Made by a program: the position numbers and the translations under genes
DNA from: Candidatus Desulfosporosinus nitrosoreducens
GTDB taxonomy: Bacteria; Bacillota; Desulfitobacteriia; Desulfitobacteriales; Desulfitobacteriaceae
DNA length: 64,000 nt
Assembly (NCBI RefSeq): GCF_030954495.1
Contig: NZ_JAVHUW010000082.1
Coordinates: 62,001-126,000, forward strand
Reading direction: 5' to 3'
In this document: one piece after another, positions 34,935-44,527 of the stretch
Layout: each line of letters begins with the position of its first letter
Position numbering within the stretch: the first letter of the stretch is position 1
Notes under the pieces: generated by a model
What the model saw: the letters and a program-made list of their open reading frames with translations, nothing else
Databases searched by the model: none
Told to the model about the DNA's origin: nothing

Positions 34935-35000
34935 TGTATGTAAGTTATATGTACATGAAATTTTGAGTTTTACAGTTATGTTTCCGTAGACGGGGCATTC
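34935..35000 (+). repeat. Repeat shared with 14461-14522
   Basis: TTATATGTAC, AAATTTTGAGTTTTACAGTT and ATGTTTCCGT-ACGGGGCA match the start of the left repeat of the Lamassu-like module. The match stops after GGGGCA. Confidence 0.55.
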
Positions 35001-35142
35001 AGAAGTTGTAGTCCTGTTGCAACGCTAAAATCGTTAATGGTTGAAAATGAGTAATAAACTTTGGAGCGTAAGAGCAATTTTGCTTTTGCGCTCTTTTTTC
35101 TTAGAGTAACTAAAAAATCTTAATAATAAGGAGGATGTTTTC

Positions 35143-35524
35143 ATGAAAAAGATTACGTTTATTCCTACAAAAATTTTGTGAAGAATACTGGAAAACTAAG
35201 GGTTGCAGCATATTGTTGGGTTAGTACCGAGCGCAAAAGCCAATGCGCAAGAAAAAAGGATTGACGGACGAGGCCTGATGGCCTCATGGGGCTCCGCCCC
35301 ATACGCGACCTTCGGTCGCATAGGTTTATCGCTTTGGGTTTCCAAGGAGAGTGATGCTTTGAAAACAAAAAGAAAAGAGCGACACCGTGCTCCGCCATAT
35401 TCACTATTGCCGGGTGAGCAGGTATGGACCGGCACAGCCTCGTAGCCTGGAGCTTTAGATAAAAACTTATACCAGGATGATACAAAGTCATCCTGACTGG
35501 ACTTTTGCCAGCGTATTTTTTAAC
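35143..35524 (+). pseudogene. Remnant of a large serine recombinase, interrupted
   Basis: ATG 35143 (AAGGAGG upstream) opens MKKITFIPTK; after a frame break it reads NFVKNTGKLRVAAYCWVSTE, the catalytic N-terminus of large serine recombinases (normally AAYCRVST). About 200 unrelated bases follow, then RMIQSHPDWTFASVF, the next conserved stretch of the same domain. Everything downstream is lost. It marks an old integrative element next to the defence operon. Confidence 0.7.
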
Positions 35525-35761
35525 GTTGGGAAAAGTGGATTGCGGCGAAGTGGAAGGAGCATATTTCAATTTGCTATAAAGATAAGTTGTGTATCAATAT
35601 CAAATTAAATGATGGATGAAAGGTTTGTAAGGGGCAGCGAGACGGTAATAATGAAGTGTTGCAGTGTTTGCAAACTACTCTGTCATTTTTGCCCAAAATA
35701 TGGCATGATATAAGAAAATTCTCATTCTCTGGTACTATTAAAAAAGCAAATGGTGATTAAG

Positions 35762-35900
35762 ATGAATATTGATTTATATCATAATGATACCGGAATTTAT
35801 ACAGAAAAAACGTAAATGCGATTATTGGGATTTTAAGATAGCGCATCCCAAAAACAAAGCAGATTTATTGCACGATATACTTTGCATTGCAAAATCACAG
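35762..35900 (+). pseudogene. N-terminal scar of an AlbA_2/Schlafen-type DNA-binding protein
   Basis: MNIDLYHNDTGIYTEKT is followed, after a frame break, by YWDFKIAHPKNKADLLHDIL and CIAKSQ, the E/D-FK...K..LL.DI.C.AN signature of AlbA_2 domains. It ends at the promoter of the KilA-N operon. Confidence 0.5.
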
Positions 35901-35914
35901 GTACCAATATTTAT

Positions 35915-35943
35915 TTGCAAGCAGAACATGTGTTTGGTATAAT
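35915..35943 (+). promoter_or_regulatory. Sigma-A promoter of the KilA-N/Shango-like operon
   Basis: TTGCAA (35915-35920), 17-bp spacer, perfect TATAAT (35938-35943). The transcript would start near 35950 and lead into the AGAAGGAGG site of the KilA-N gene. Confidence 0.75.
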
Positions 35944-36012
35944 TTGTATGTGAATTTAAACCTATCGAATCACTATCGAACGAATTAATTTCGGTAGAAG
36001 GAGGTGTGATAG

Positions 36013-36834
36013 TTGGCTAAAAAAATGACAGTAGACGGAACTGAAATTTCAGTTGTTCAATTCGAAGAAAAAGATTATATATCTCTTACCGACATGGTTA
36101 GAAATATGGAAAATGGGCTAGCTCTAATTGAGAAATGGCTACGGAATAAAAACACAATTGAGTTTTTGGGAATATGGGAAGAAATGTACAATCCCGATTT
36201 TAATTCCCCCGAATTCGAGGGAATTAAAAATGAAGCGGGGCTAAATCGGTTTGTATTGTCTGTAAAACAATGGACGGAGAAAACGAATTCTCGTGGGATC
36301 ATAGCAAAAGCGGGCAGATACGGTGGTACATATGCACATGAAACAATTGCCTTTGAATTTGCCTCGTGGGTATCTCCCCAGTTTAAGCTGTATCTGATTA
36401 AAGAATTCCAACGTCTGAAAGAGGAAGAATACAAACAGTTAGGCTGGGATATTAAACGCAATCTTGCGAAAATCAATTACCGCATACATACGGATGCAAT
36501 CAAAGAAAATTTAATTCCTCCGCAGCTTACGCCCCAACAGGTAAATCAGGTATATGCCAGCGAAGCCGATGTGCTAAATGTAGCCTTGTTTGGAATGGCT
36601 GCAAAACAGTGGAGAGACGCTAATCCTGAACTCAAAGGGAATATCCGTGATTACGCTAATGTTTCACAACTTGTTTGTCTTTCCAATATGGAGAACCTGA
36701 ATGCCGTATTTATCGGTGAAGGGATGCCGCAAAATGAACGACTTACAAAGCTAAATGCCATTGCAATAAATCAAATGAAACTTCTGACAGAAGATCATAG
36801 AATAATGGCACTTGAGGAAAAGAGTCGTGAATGA
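36013..36834 (+). CDS. KilA-N domain protein
   Basis: 273 residues from a TTG, with AGAAGGAGG upstream. The KilA-N DNA-binding domain covers residues about 15-130: YISLTDMVRNMENGLALIEK, WLRNKNTIEFLGIWE, and the closing AGRYGGTYAHETIAFEFASW, VSPQFKLYLIKEFQRLKEEE. The C-terminal half is helical and lacks a recognised domain. KilA-N proteins are typical of phages and mobile islands. It is the first gene of the operon; its stop overlaps the next start (ATGA, 36831-36834). It might be a regulator or a phage-component sensor of the module; neither is shown. Confidence 0.88.
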   Translation: MAKKMTVDGTEISVVQFEEKDYISLTDMVRNMENGLALIEKWLRNKNTIEFLGIWEEMYNPDFNSPEFEGIKNEAGLNRFVLSVKQWTEKTNSRGIIAKAGRYGGTYAHETIAFEFASWVSPQFKLYLIKEFQRLKEEEYKQLGWDIKRNLAKINYRIHTDAIKENLIPPQLTPQQVNQVYASEADVLNVALFGMAAKQWRDANPELKGNIRDYANVSQLVCLSNMENLNAVFIGEGMPQNERLTKLNAIAINQMKLLTEDHRIMALEEKSRE

Positions 36835-38591
36835 GGTGTGATGAGGAGTTGTATTTTATGGCAAATATTCATGCGCTCATGACGCTGATCAACAAAATAT
36901 TCCCCAAGGAGAACTGCACCAGGGACAATATCGCTGAGTTCATCCGACGGCTTGCCCTAAAAGATGTCAGTCAGAATAATGAACATTTTGCGCCCGTGCA
37001 GCCGCCGCAAGTAAATCAGAGCAGTAGATATTCTCCCGAAAAAATAACGCAAAAGCCATCCACAAGAGGAAAGCAATCCGAACCGTACGCGACCTTTAAG
37101 AAGATGAGGCAAGTCGGCGGTGTTCGAGAAGAATACATGAGCTATTATGCTAATAATGCTGAGATCTTTTTTAAGCAAGCGCAATTTATGAAGGATTTTA
37201 TGGATAATTATGACCAGAAGATTCCGCTTGATACTTACTGCGCTACTTATGGCACAATGGACGACGCGCAACTGCGCACTTACTTTACTTGGCGCACAAA
37301 GGTGCGTCAGGGTGTTATTGAGGAAACCTCGTTATCCTATGCATTCTGTTATATATTTGAACTGCTTAATGATGTCGGTGTGAGCAGCCCCGCTGAGGCA
37401 ATCGAGAAATTGATGACACTTTGGAGGTTGTTCAGGCGGTATCATGAAACAATGGACACCAATTTGCGCCAATGGATACGGGATTATTATGTGGTTCATA
37501 AACCACAGTTAGCGGTTGAATTCTCAGCTTTTAGCAGCAGGTTTCCTGTTCCGTATCACGTCGAAGATGTAACTTTGATGGCAAAGGCAAAGTCCTGCCG
37601 TTGGGATGATTTGAGAGTTATCGAAGCGTCATCATCATTTAGGATAACCAACGGGCAATTTTACAAAGCCGCCGATCAGGCGATGATTGAAAAATGCGCT
37701 TGCTTTGTAATACAGGAGCTTGCTAAACTTTTCAAAAGTAGCGGCGTGGATTTGAGAAATATGTTTTTTGAAAACCGCAGGGAGAAAATGTACCCTCTCT
37801 TCAGAGGTGCTGTACATAGGAATACAGCCATACAGCCGATAACGGTACAACTTGACGAGTTTGAGACGATTAAACTAAACGGCAGGGGTTGGTATCGGGA
37901 ATATTTAACCTTGGCCCAGTACCGGTCTGTGATCGGATATATCTTGAAATGTATCGAAGTCAAAATGCGAAAACACTTCGGTTACAAGCGAAACCTGCAA
38001 ATGCCGAATATTTCTCAGGTGGAAAATAGTTTTTTGTACAGCGAACCGGATAAATTCACCTATCCAACCCGCCCGACCATGGGCAGGCTGAAAGTATGGA
38101 AAGCGAGGGCCTTCTCCGTCATAAGCAGCGCCGAGTTTGAGCTGGCAATCACCCGTGCTATTGCCGAATACTGCAAACTGGCCCATCTCGTTATCGTAAA
38201 CGGTGTGGTTAAGGAGATTAAGCCTGTTGAGATAGATTTGAGCAAGCTTAAGGATATCGAAAAAGAACACCTGGAAACGGCAGCAAAGCTCATTGCTGAA
38301 GAACCGCCGGTACCGGTGGTTGAAGTTCCACGTCCTGCTGTGATAGCGCCTGATCTTGAAATGGCGGGAATGGCCGGTTTCGTAGATTCTCTGCCTGAAG
38401 AAGGACGAACCCTGTTGATTGCGTTGCTTAACGGAGGACAAGTTCCGCCCAACAGCGAACTGCTTGTAGAAACAATTAATGCCAAGGCACTTGAGGCGAT
38501 TGCCGATAACATGATCGACTATTCCGAGAGTGTGCCGTATGTGTATGACGATTATACCGACGAACTGAAATTGTTGTTGGGAGGGCAATAG
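36831..38591 (+). CDS. TerB-N/TerB-C domain protein (Shango SngA-like)
   Basis: 586 residues from ATG 36831; ATG 36858, with GAGGAG ten bases upstream, is an alternative. The TerB_N domain reads FMKDFMDNYDQKIPLDTYCA, then YGTMDDAQLRTYFTWRTKVRQG, followed by LSYAFCYIFELLNDVGVSSP. The C-terminal region (LPEEGRTLLIALLNGG, about residue 520) fits TerB_C. In Shango the TerB protein accompanies a DUF2791-type ATPase and an SF2 helicase, in just this order. TerB domains were linked to membrane-associated stress complexes. The biochemical role is unknown. Confidence 0.82.
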   Translation: MRCDEELYFMANIHALMTLINKIFPKENCTRDNIAEFIRRLALKDVSQNNEHFAPVQPPQVNQSSRYSPEKITQKPSTRGKQSEPYATFKKMRQVGGVREEYMSYYANNAEIFFKQAQFMKDFMDNYDQKIPLDTYCATYGTMDDAQLRTYFTWRTKVRQGVIEETSLSYAFCYIFELLNDVGVSSPAEAIEKLMTLWRLFRRYHETMDTNLRQWIRDYYVVHKPQLAVEFSAFSSRFPVPYHVEDVTLMAKAKSCRWDDLRVIEASSSFRITNGQFYKAADQAMIEKCACFVIQELAKLFKSSGVDLRNMFFENRREKMYPLFRGAVHRNTAIQPITVQLDEFETIKLNGRGWYREYLTLAQYRSVIGYILKCIEVKMRKHFGYKRNLQMPNISQVENSFLYSEPDKFTYPTRPTMGRLKVWKARAFSVISSAEFELAITRAIAEYCKLAHLVIVNGVVKEIKPVEIDLSKLKDIEKEHLETAAKLIAEEPPVPVVEVPRPAVIAPDLEMAGMAGFVDSLPEEGRTLLIALLNGGQVPPNSELLVETINAKALEAIADNMIDYSESVPYVYDDYTDELKLLLGGQ

Positions 38592-39920
38592 ATGAGTGTA
38601 ACAAACAAAATTCCGCCGCGGATTGCCAGCACACTGCTTAATGCCTTAAAAGGCGGCGTGGTCCCGCGCACGGGGCTTGGCTACATCACGGTGGGAAGAA
38701 AAGATGAGATTGATGCGCTTTTGCACGATGTTGAGACCATTTCCATCGGCGGGGCTTCGTTCCGCTTCATCGTCGGGAAATACGGCGCGGGCAAGAGCTT
38801 TCTTTTACAAACAATCCGCAACTACGCCATGGAACGCGGTTTTGTGGTCGTTGACGCAGACCTGTCTCCCGAACGCCGCCTCGTCGGCAATAAGGGGGAG
38901 GGTCTTGCTACCTATAAGGAACTGATGAAAAACCTGTCTACCCATACCGCCCCTGACGGTGGCGCTTTGAGCCTGTTGCTCCAGAAGTGGATAGCGGCGC
39001 TTAAAACGGAAGTTATGGCCGAAAATTCGCTCCCGGCAGACAGTGCGCAACTCAACGGATTAGTCGAGCTAAAGATCCATCAGACCGTCAATGAACTGGA
39101 AACCATTGTGCACGGCTTCGATTTTGCGCGGATTATTGCGCTGTACTGGAAAGCAACGGTCAACGAGGACGATGAAGGAAAGAGGAAAACCCTCAAATGG
39201 CTGCGCGGCGAATATCCTACCAAAACAGAGGCGAAGCAGGAACTGGGTATCGGCGTTATCATAACGGATGACGACTGGTATGAGTATATCAAACTGTTCT
39301 CTATGTTCGTCGTGAAAGCGGGATATAAGGGCATGATTATGATGATTGACGAATTGGTCAATCTGGTCAGAATCCCTAATTCGGTTGCGCGTCAGAACAA
39401 TTATGAAAAGATACTGACCATCTACAACGATGTTATGCAGGGCAAGGCCCAATATTTAGGCGTGATTATGGGCGGCACGCCACAGTGCATCGAAGATACG
39501 AGGCGCGGCGTATTCAGCTATGAGGCACTGAAATCCCGGCTTGAATCCAGCCGTTTTTCCGATGGCGCTACCCGCGACCTGCTGGCGCCGATCATCAGGC
39601 TCAAAACCCTTACACCCGAAGAGATGTATTTCCTTGTGCAAAAGCTGGAATCTATCCATGCACTTGTGTATAAATACGAGCCGAAGCTGAAATCCGCGTC
39701 ACTGCAGTATTTCATCAAAAGGGAGTTTACACGGGTTGGCGCGGGACAAAACATCACCCCGCGGGAAATCATCCGGGATTTTATTGAGATCCTGAATATC
39801 ATTCTCCAACATCCTGAAAAGTCGCTGGAAGGCATTTTAGACGGCGAGAGTTTTGAGTATGCCGCAGCGTCTGAAAACGACGAAAAAATTCAGGAGGAAT
39901 TTAAGGGGTTTGAGATATGA
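38592..39920 (+). CDS. P-loop ATPase, DUF2791/BrxD-like (Shango SngB-like)
   Basis: 442 residues; the start directly follows the TerB gene's stop. Opens IPPRIASTLLNALKGGVVPR, as BrxD/DUF2791 proteins do. Walker A is GKYGAGKS (62-69) and Walker B is MIMMIDELVNLV (about 247-258). The sensor region is GVIMGGTPQCIEDTRRGVFSYEAL with the conserved SRL. The same ATPase type pairs with Lhr-like helicases in BREX and Shango systems. The last four bases overlap the helicase start (39917-39920), so translation is coupled. Confidence 0.87.
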   Translation: MSVTNKIPPRIASTLLNALKGGVVPRTGLGYITVGRKDEIDALLHDVETISIGGASFRFIVGKYGAGKSFLLQTIRNYAMERGFVVVDADLSPERRLVGNKGEGLATYKELMKNLSTHTAPDGGALSLLLQKWIAALKTEVMAENSLPADSAQLNGLVELKIHQTVNELETIVHGFDFARIIALYWKATVNEDDEGKRKTLKWLRGEYPTKTEAKQELGIGVIITDDDWYEYIKLFSMFVVKAGYKGMIMMIDELVNLVRIPNSVARQNNYEKILTIYNDVMQGKAQYLGVIMGGTPQCIEDTRRGVFSYEALKSRLESSRFSDGATRDLLAPIIRLKTLTPEEMYFLVQKLESIHALVYKYEPKLKSASLQYFIKREFTRVGAGQNITPREIIRDFIEILNIILQHPEKSLEGILDGESFEYAAASENDEKIQEEFKGFEI

Positions 39921-42088
39921 GCGCTTTCGGGAAGTTAGCAACCTTTATTCAAGACTACATCTACCGCAACAACTGGGAAGAACTGCGTGAAGTCCAAGTT
40001 GCGGCTTGTGATGTTATCTTTAATACGGCTGACAATCTTCTCATTACTACGCCGACTGCATCTGGCAAGACAGAGGCGGCGTTTTTACCGGTTATTACTG
40101 AACTGTACAACAAACCTTCAAGCAGCGTTGGTGTATTGTACATCGCCCCTTTGAAAGCTCTGATTAACGACCAGTTCGTGCGCCTTGAAGAATTGCTGGA
40201 AGAAGCCTATATCCCTGTAACCAAGTGGCACGGCGACGCGTCGCCATCCCTGAAAAATAAATTGCTCAAACATCCCCAAGGTGTCATGCAGACCACCCCT
40301 GAATCATTAGAGGCGCTGCTGATGAAAAGAAAACAGCAGGCGATGAAGCTGTTTTCCGATCTTCGCTTTATCATTATTGATGAGGTGCATAATTTTATCG
40401 CTGAGGACAGAGGGGTTCAGCTGCTTTCCCTTCTGGAGAGACTACAGAATCTGATCGGCTTCTCGCCGCGGCGCATCGGTCTCTCCGCTACGCTGGGCGA
40501 TGTACCGGCAGCAGAAGCATGGTTAAACAGCGGAACGCCAAGAACCTGTGTTACGCCGGATGTTGGGACGGAAAGACGCAAGGCGATGATCATGATCAGT
40601 CATTTTTATACTTTGCATCCTTCTGTTGATCAAGAACGCCAAAGTGTCCTGCCCTTTTTCGAATCGCTTTACAGCCTGACGCGAGGGAAAAAAAGCATCG
40701 TTTTTTCCAACTCCCGCTCCGACGTGGAGCGCAACATTGTGAACCTCAAAGACATCGCGGAAAAACGCCGCGAGCCTGATGTGTTTCTGGTACACCACGG
40801 CAGTATTTCCGCTTCCAACCGCGAGTATGCCGAAACGCAGATGAAGTTTTCTGATCTGCCCTTTGTGACGGGAGCGACCGTTACCTTAGAATTGGGTATC
40901 GATTTAGGCGACTTGGAACGCATCGTGCAAACCGGCTGCCCGCATTCGGTGGCAAGTTTGTCGCAAAGACTCGGTCGCAGTGGTCGCCGCAGCGGAGTCT
41001 CGGAAATGTGTTTTGTTTTTGAGGAAGAAAAGGAATCAGCAGGTCTAGAGTTTTATAAATCCATTAACTGGCTTTTGGTAAAATGTATTGCGTTGATTGA
41101 ATTATACCGCGAGAACTGGCTTGAGCCTATCGTAGCAGACCGCTATCCTTATGGCGTTTTATATCATCAGACGATGAGCTTTCTCTACAGCTGCGGTGAA
41201 GCGAAGCCGGAGCTGTTAGCGCAGTCGCTCTTGAGCGAGGCGGTGTTTGCCCATGTCTCTCAGGAAGATTACAAAACATTGCTGCGCTATATGCTGGAAA
41301 AAGAGCAAATTGAAAGAACCTCTTCCGGCAGTCTTTTAGTCGGTGCGCAAGGCGAACTATTGACGAATCATTATAATTTTTATTCTGTTTTTGAAAGCCC
41401 CATCGAATATTCGGTGCGAGACGGTTCCCAGGAAATTGGTATGTTAAATAATCCGCTGCCGCCGGACACCACCTTTGTGCTAAGCGGGAAAACGTGGTCT
41501 ATCCTTGAGGTTGATAAAGAACAGAAGATCATTTATGTCACAAGTGCCAAAGGTAAGCCGCCGACTGTTTGGGACGGTACTTGCGGTGGCTTTGAACATA
41601 CCAAAGTCCTCCAAAAAATGCGTGAGGTCGTCGCAGGCCGTACTGAATATCCCTATCTTCATCCGAGTGCGGCATCCCGTCTTAAGGAAATACGGCTGAC
41701 AGTACGTCAGACACGGCTGTTAGAAAACGCGGTGTTTGAAATTTCTCCGGACACCTTCGGCCTGGCCCTGTGGCTTGGAACAAAGGCGGCAAACGCTCTC
41801 GACCTTGCGCTGACGGCGCTGCTACCCCAACGACAGTATACGCCCCCCTACTGGCCTTTCATTATTGTCAAAAACGTCGGACATGATGCGCTCTTAAAAA
41901 CATTAGAGTACATAAAAACTGTGCCGCTGTCTATCAACGACTTAAGCATCCCTGACGAGATAAAGGTCGAGGGAAAATACAATGATTTTGTTCCGCCGGC
42001 ATTACTGAGGAAACAATATGTCGCCAAATACATTGATATTGGGGAAATGCAGCGGGAGATGACCAAGAATAAGGAAGCTGAAAGCTAA
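39917..42088 (+). CDS. Lhr-like superfamily II helicase (Shango SngC-like, BrxHI-related)
   Basis: 723 residues. Helicase motifs: I TPTASGKTEAAF, Ia IAPLKALINDQ, Ib QTTPESLEALL, II FIIIDEVHNF (DEVH), III GLSATLGD, IV IVFSNSRSDVERN, V TVTLELGIDLGDLERIVQTG and VI SLSQRLGRSGRRSG. The C-terminal ~330 residues resemble the winged-helix and Lhr core region. It should translocate on DNA. No methyltransferase (PglX), phosphatase-like PglZ or BrxC is present, which separates this from BREX and favours Shango. Confidence 0.9.
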   Translation: MSAFGKLATFIQDYIYRNNWEELREVQVAACDVIFNTADNLLITTPTASGKTEAAFLPVITELYNKPSSSVGVLYIAPLKALINDQFVRLEELLEEAYIPVTKWHGDASPSLKNKLLKHPQGVMQTTPESLEALLMKRKQQAMKLFSDLRFIIIDEVHNFIAEDRGVQLLSLLERLQNLIGFSPRRIGLSATLGDVPAAEAWLNSGTPRTCVTPDVGTERRKAMIMISHFYTLHPSVDQERQSVLPFFESLYSLTRGKKSIVFSNSRSDVERNIVNLKDIAEKRREPDVFLVHHGSISASNREYAETQMKFSDLPFVTGATVTLELGIDLGDLERIVQTGCPHSVASLSQRLGRSGRRSGVSEMCFVFEEEKESAGLEFYKSINWLLVKCIALIELYRENWLEPIVADRYPYGVLYHQTMSFLYSCGEAKPELLAQSLLSEAVFAHVSQEDYKTLLRYMLEKEQIERTSSGSLLVGAQGELLTNHYNFYSVFESPIEYSVRDGSQEIGMLNNPLPPDTTFVLSGKTWSILEVDKEQKIIYVTSAKGKPPTVWDGTCGGFEHTKVLQKMREVVAGRTEYPYLHPSAASRLKEIRLTVRQTRLLENAVFEISPDTFGLALWLGTKAANALDLALTALLPQRQYTPPYWPFIIVKNVGHDALLKTLEYIKTVPLSINDLSIPDEIKVEGKYNDFVPPALLRKQYVAKYIDIGEMQREMTKNKEAES

Positions 42089-42103
42089 AAGCAGAAGGAG
42101 TAA

Positions 42104-44479
42104 GTGCGTGTGAAATTATTTGAGCTGATTTGGACAAATATCAAGCTTTTCTCTGCGGTATTACTGGCTTTCATTTTAGGTCAGATTATTGTTGGAATAT
42201 GGCGCAGACCATACATAGAAATGAAATATCGCTTTGAAAAGAGCAAAATCGGGAACGTCTTACTTGAAAGATATTTTAAGAAGGTTATTCCGGTAATTTT
42301 GCCCTTGATTTCGCTCGCTGTTCTGGTGGCGCTTCAACAGAAATACAGCATTATTAACTTTGGGAAAAGTGAAGGATACACGGGGCTTGTCCTAGGGATA
42401 TTGACCTTATATGGCATATTGTATGTTTTTTTACAATTCATTATCAACTACACGCTGCAGGACAAAGAAAATGATTTGTATTGGGGAAGAAGTATTATCG
42501 GGGAATTGTTTGTCCAAAAACTAGGATTTAAACTTTTTGGTTCTGTTTTTTTTAGGTTTCTTTTGGTCTATGGGGGCATTTACCCTTATATAAAAGAAGC
42601 AATCGTTTCAGTAACGGAGAAGTTAAGTATCACAGGGAGCGTTCTGCAAGCTTTGTGGGAAACAAGCCTGTTCATTATTTTTATTTTGTATGTATATTTA
42701 TTTTTGCAGAGCCTAAGTGGCATGAGTATTTTATACGATGTTCACAAGAAATATAAATTAGAGCCATTGAGATGGAAAATCAAGAAACAAGTAACAGAAG
42801 AATATATGAGAAATTTCAAATATGCTTATAAAAAGAATCGTTATGAGATCTTTTTCAATTCATTATTTGCCGAGGCGGAAGACTTAAAGGCGAATAAACA
42901 ACAAGAAATGATAATGCACATTTTAAACGAAATATTTTTTGAAACAGAATTTACGCCCGGCGGATGGAGCGTGCTGGAGAGATTTATAGGAAATGAGGAA
43001 AACGAACAGTGGAATCGTCTGATCTATTTATATAATTTTTTTGTCCAGTTATTTGAACGACTCGCAAAAAGCTCTGTGCAGTTAAAGCTTGATGAATTAT
43101 TAGAGGTTCACAAAATCCAGGATAATGCTATATGTAAGGCTATTGACAGCTATATCAAAACTCAAAATAAAGAATCCGAGTTAAGGGATAACATATTTAT
43201 CAATGAGCTTGTCGACAGATATATGCAAGAGAAGTTCTGGAACAAAGAATGTACATATTTTAAGCTGCCCGCAAACATTATGAAGTCTATTAATTCTTGG
43301 GACGACCTCGAAAAAATCCACGAGCATATTACGCAGCAAAGAGGTTATAAGATTATCCAAAAAATCCGTCAAGAAAATGATGCGGAATTAACGGATTCCA
43401 AAAGATTGCTGATAGAAAGCTATGACGCGTATTTAAAGAAAATGCTGGATCGTTATAAGGATTATGTGGATGTATTGAAAGGAAAAAGTGATTTCTGGTT
43501 TTTCGGATCATTGAAGCGGGGAGCAGCCAGAGAAAATAGTTTAAGCAATGCCATTTATCTGTACATGCGGGATATGGCTTATACGGAGTCAGATAAAGAA
43601 TACTTCGTTTTTCTGGCGGAGAGGCTGGCTTACAAATATAAAGCGGCTCTTGTTATATATCATATGCTTTATCCCAAGCCGGATCATGAGTGGAGTAAGG
43701 AAGTAAAATTATTTCGCCGGATCATCGATGCCGACTGGGCGGATGAATCCATTGCGGATGAAGAGGTGCTGGAATTTGTATGTACTAAAATTGCGGAAAG
43801 TAATATTGGGCATCGGATAAAGGGAGAGTTAATCCGGTGGATTGGCCATCATATTAAGATAAATCAGATAAACGAAAGGATTATGCACAGATGCTTGACG
43901 GATCAATATATCACATACGCAAAGCTTCTCAAATTCATATATATTTTTACAGACAGCACAAGCTATCCGATTGATTTTTATAACTTCGATTTTGATAAAA
44001 TCGAAAAACCATCCGGCTCGAATTGGGGAACGGGATTCTTCACCGAGATGCTGGAAACTCCGGAGCTGTTGCGGGAAAGCTTTTTCGCAAAGCATGTATA
44101 TCAGCTTTGTGAAAAAATTTCGTATTCGGATGATGATTTTGCTAGGATCAGAGATTTCAGAGTGTTTTGGCTAAATCCGATTTTCAAACTCGATAAATCC
44201 AAGTTCATGGAGTTGACGAAAAATCATTATCTGGAAAAAGGGATTATTGAATTTTTACTCTTGTGTTTAAGTACCGAGAGCTATGAATACCTTATTCAGG
44301 GCGAGACTTCGGCATCTTTTGCGGCTAGAGTCAAAGCGATTATCAAAAGCGAAAATAAAGAAATAAATAAATATGTGGAAACTTTAGTGAGTCGGGCTAA
44401 TGAATGCAGAGGACCGGCTATATCTGATTGGGAAGTGACGCGACTTATTAATGAATTACGAAAATTGCTTGATGAATAA
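42104..44479 (+). CDS. Large membrane-anchored protein of unknown family, fifth gene of the Shango-like operon
   Basis: About 791 residues from GTG 42104 or 789 from GTG 42110, following AGAAGGAG, only 15 bases after the helicase. The first ~230 residues contain about five membrane helices (IKLFSAVLLAFILGQIIVGI; VIPVILPLISLAVLVALQ; GLVLGILTLYGILYVFLQFI; FLLVYGGIYPYI; TSLFIIFILYVYLFLQSL). The remaining ~560 residues are a charged, mostly helical cytoplasmic region without motifs I know. In abortive-infection systems a membrane protein in an operon with DNA-sensing ATPases is often the effector. That role is inference from position. It is not part of the published three-gene Shango core. Confidence 0.7.
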   Translation: MRVKLFELIWTNIKLFSAVLLAFILGQIIVGIWRRPYIEMKYRFEKSKIGNVLLERYFKKVIPVILPLISLAVLVALQQKYSIINFGKSEGYTGLVLGILTLYGILYVFLQFIINYTLQDKENDLYWGRSIIGELFVQKLGFKLFGSVFFRFLLVYGGIYPYIKEAIVSVTEKLSITGSVLQALWETSLFIIFILYVYLFLQSLSGMSILYDVHKKYKLEPLRWKIKKQVTEEYMRNFKYAYKKNRYEIFFNSLFAEAEDLKANKQQEMIMHILNEIFFETEFTPGGWSVLERFIGNEENEQWNRLIYLYNFFVQLFERLAKSSVQLKLDELLEVHKIQDNAICKAIDSYIKTQNKESELRDNIFINELVDRYMQEKFWNKECTYFKLPANIMKSINSWDDLEKIHEHITQQRGYKIIQKIRQENDAELTDSKRLLIESYDAYLKKMLDRYKDYVDVLKGKSDFWFFGSLKRGAARENSLSNAIYLYMRDMAYTESDKEYFVFLAERLAYKYKAALVIYHMLYPKPDHEWSKEVKLFRRIIDADWADESIADEEVLEFVCTKIAESNIGHRIKGELIRWIGHHIKINQINERIMHRCLTDQYITYAKLLKFIYIFTDSTSYPIDFYNFDFDKIEKPSGSNWGTGFFTEMLETPELLRESFFAKHVYQLCEKISYSDDDFARIRDFRVFWLNPIFKLDKSKFMELTKNHYLEKGIIEFLLLCLSTESYEYLIQGETSASFAARVKAIIKSENKEINKYVETLVSRANECRGPAISDWEVTRLINELRKLLDE

Positions 44480-44527
44480 TAATTATACTTTGACGATTAA
44501 ATTTTAGGTTAAGGGAGTAAACTGACA

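Noticed and set aside
36831-42088. BREX system, because of the BrxD-like ATPase and BrxHI-like helicase
   Set aside because: No PglX methyltransferase, PglZ or BrxC is in the window; the TerB protein next to them fits Shango instead.
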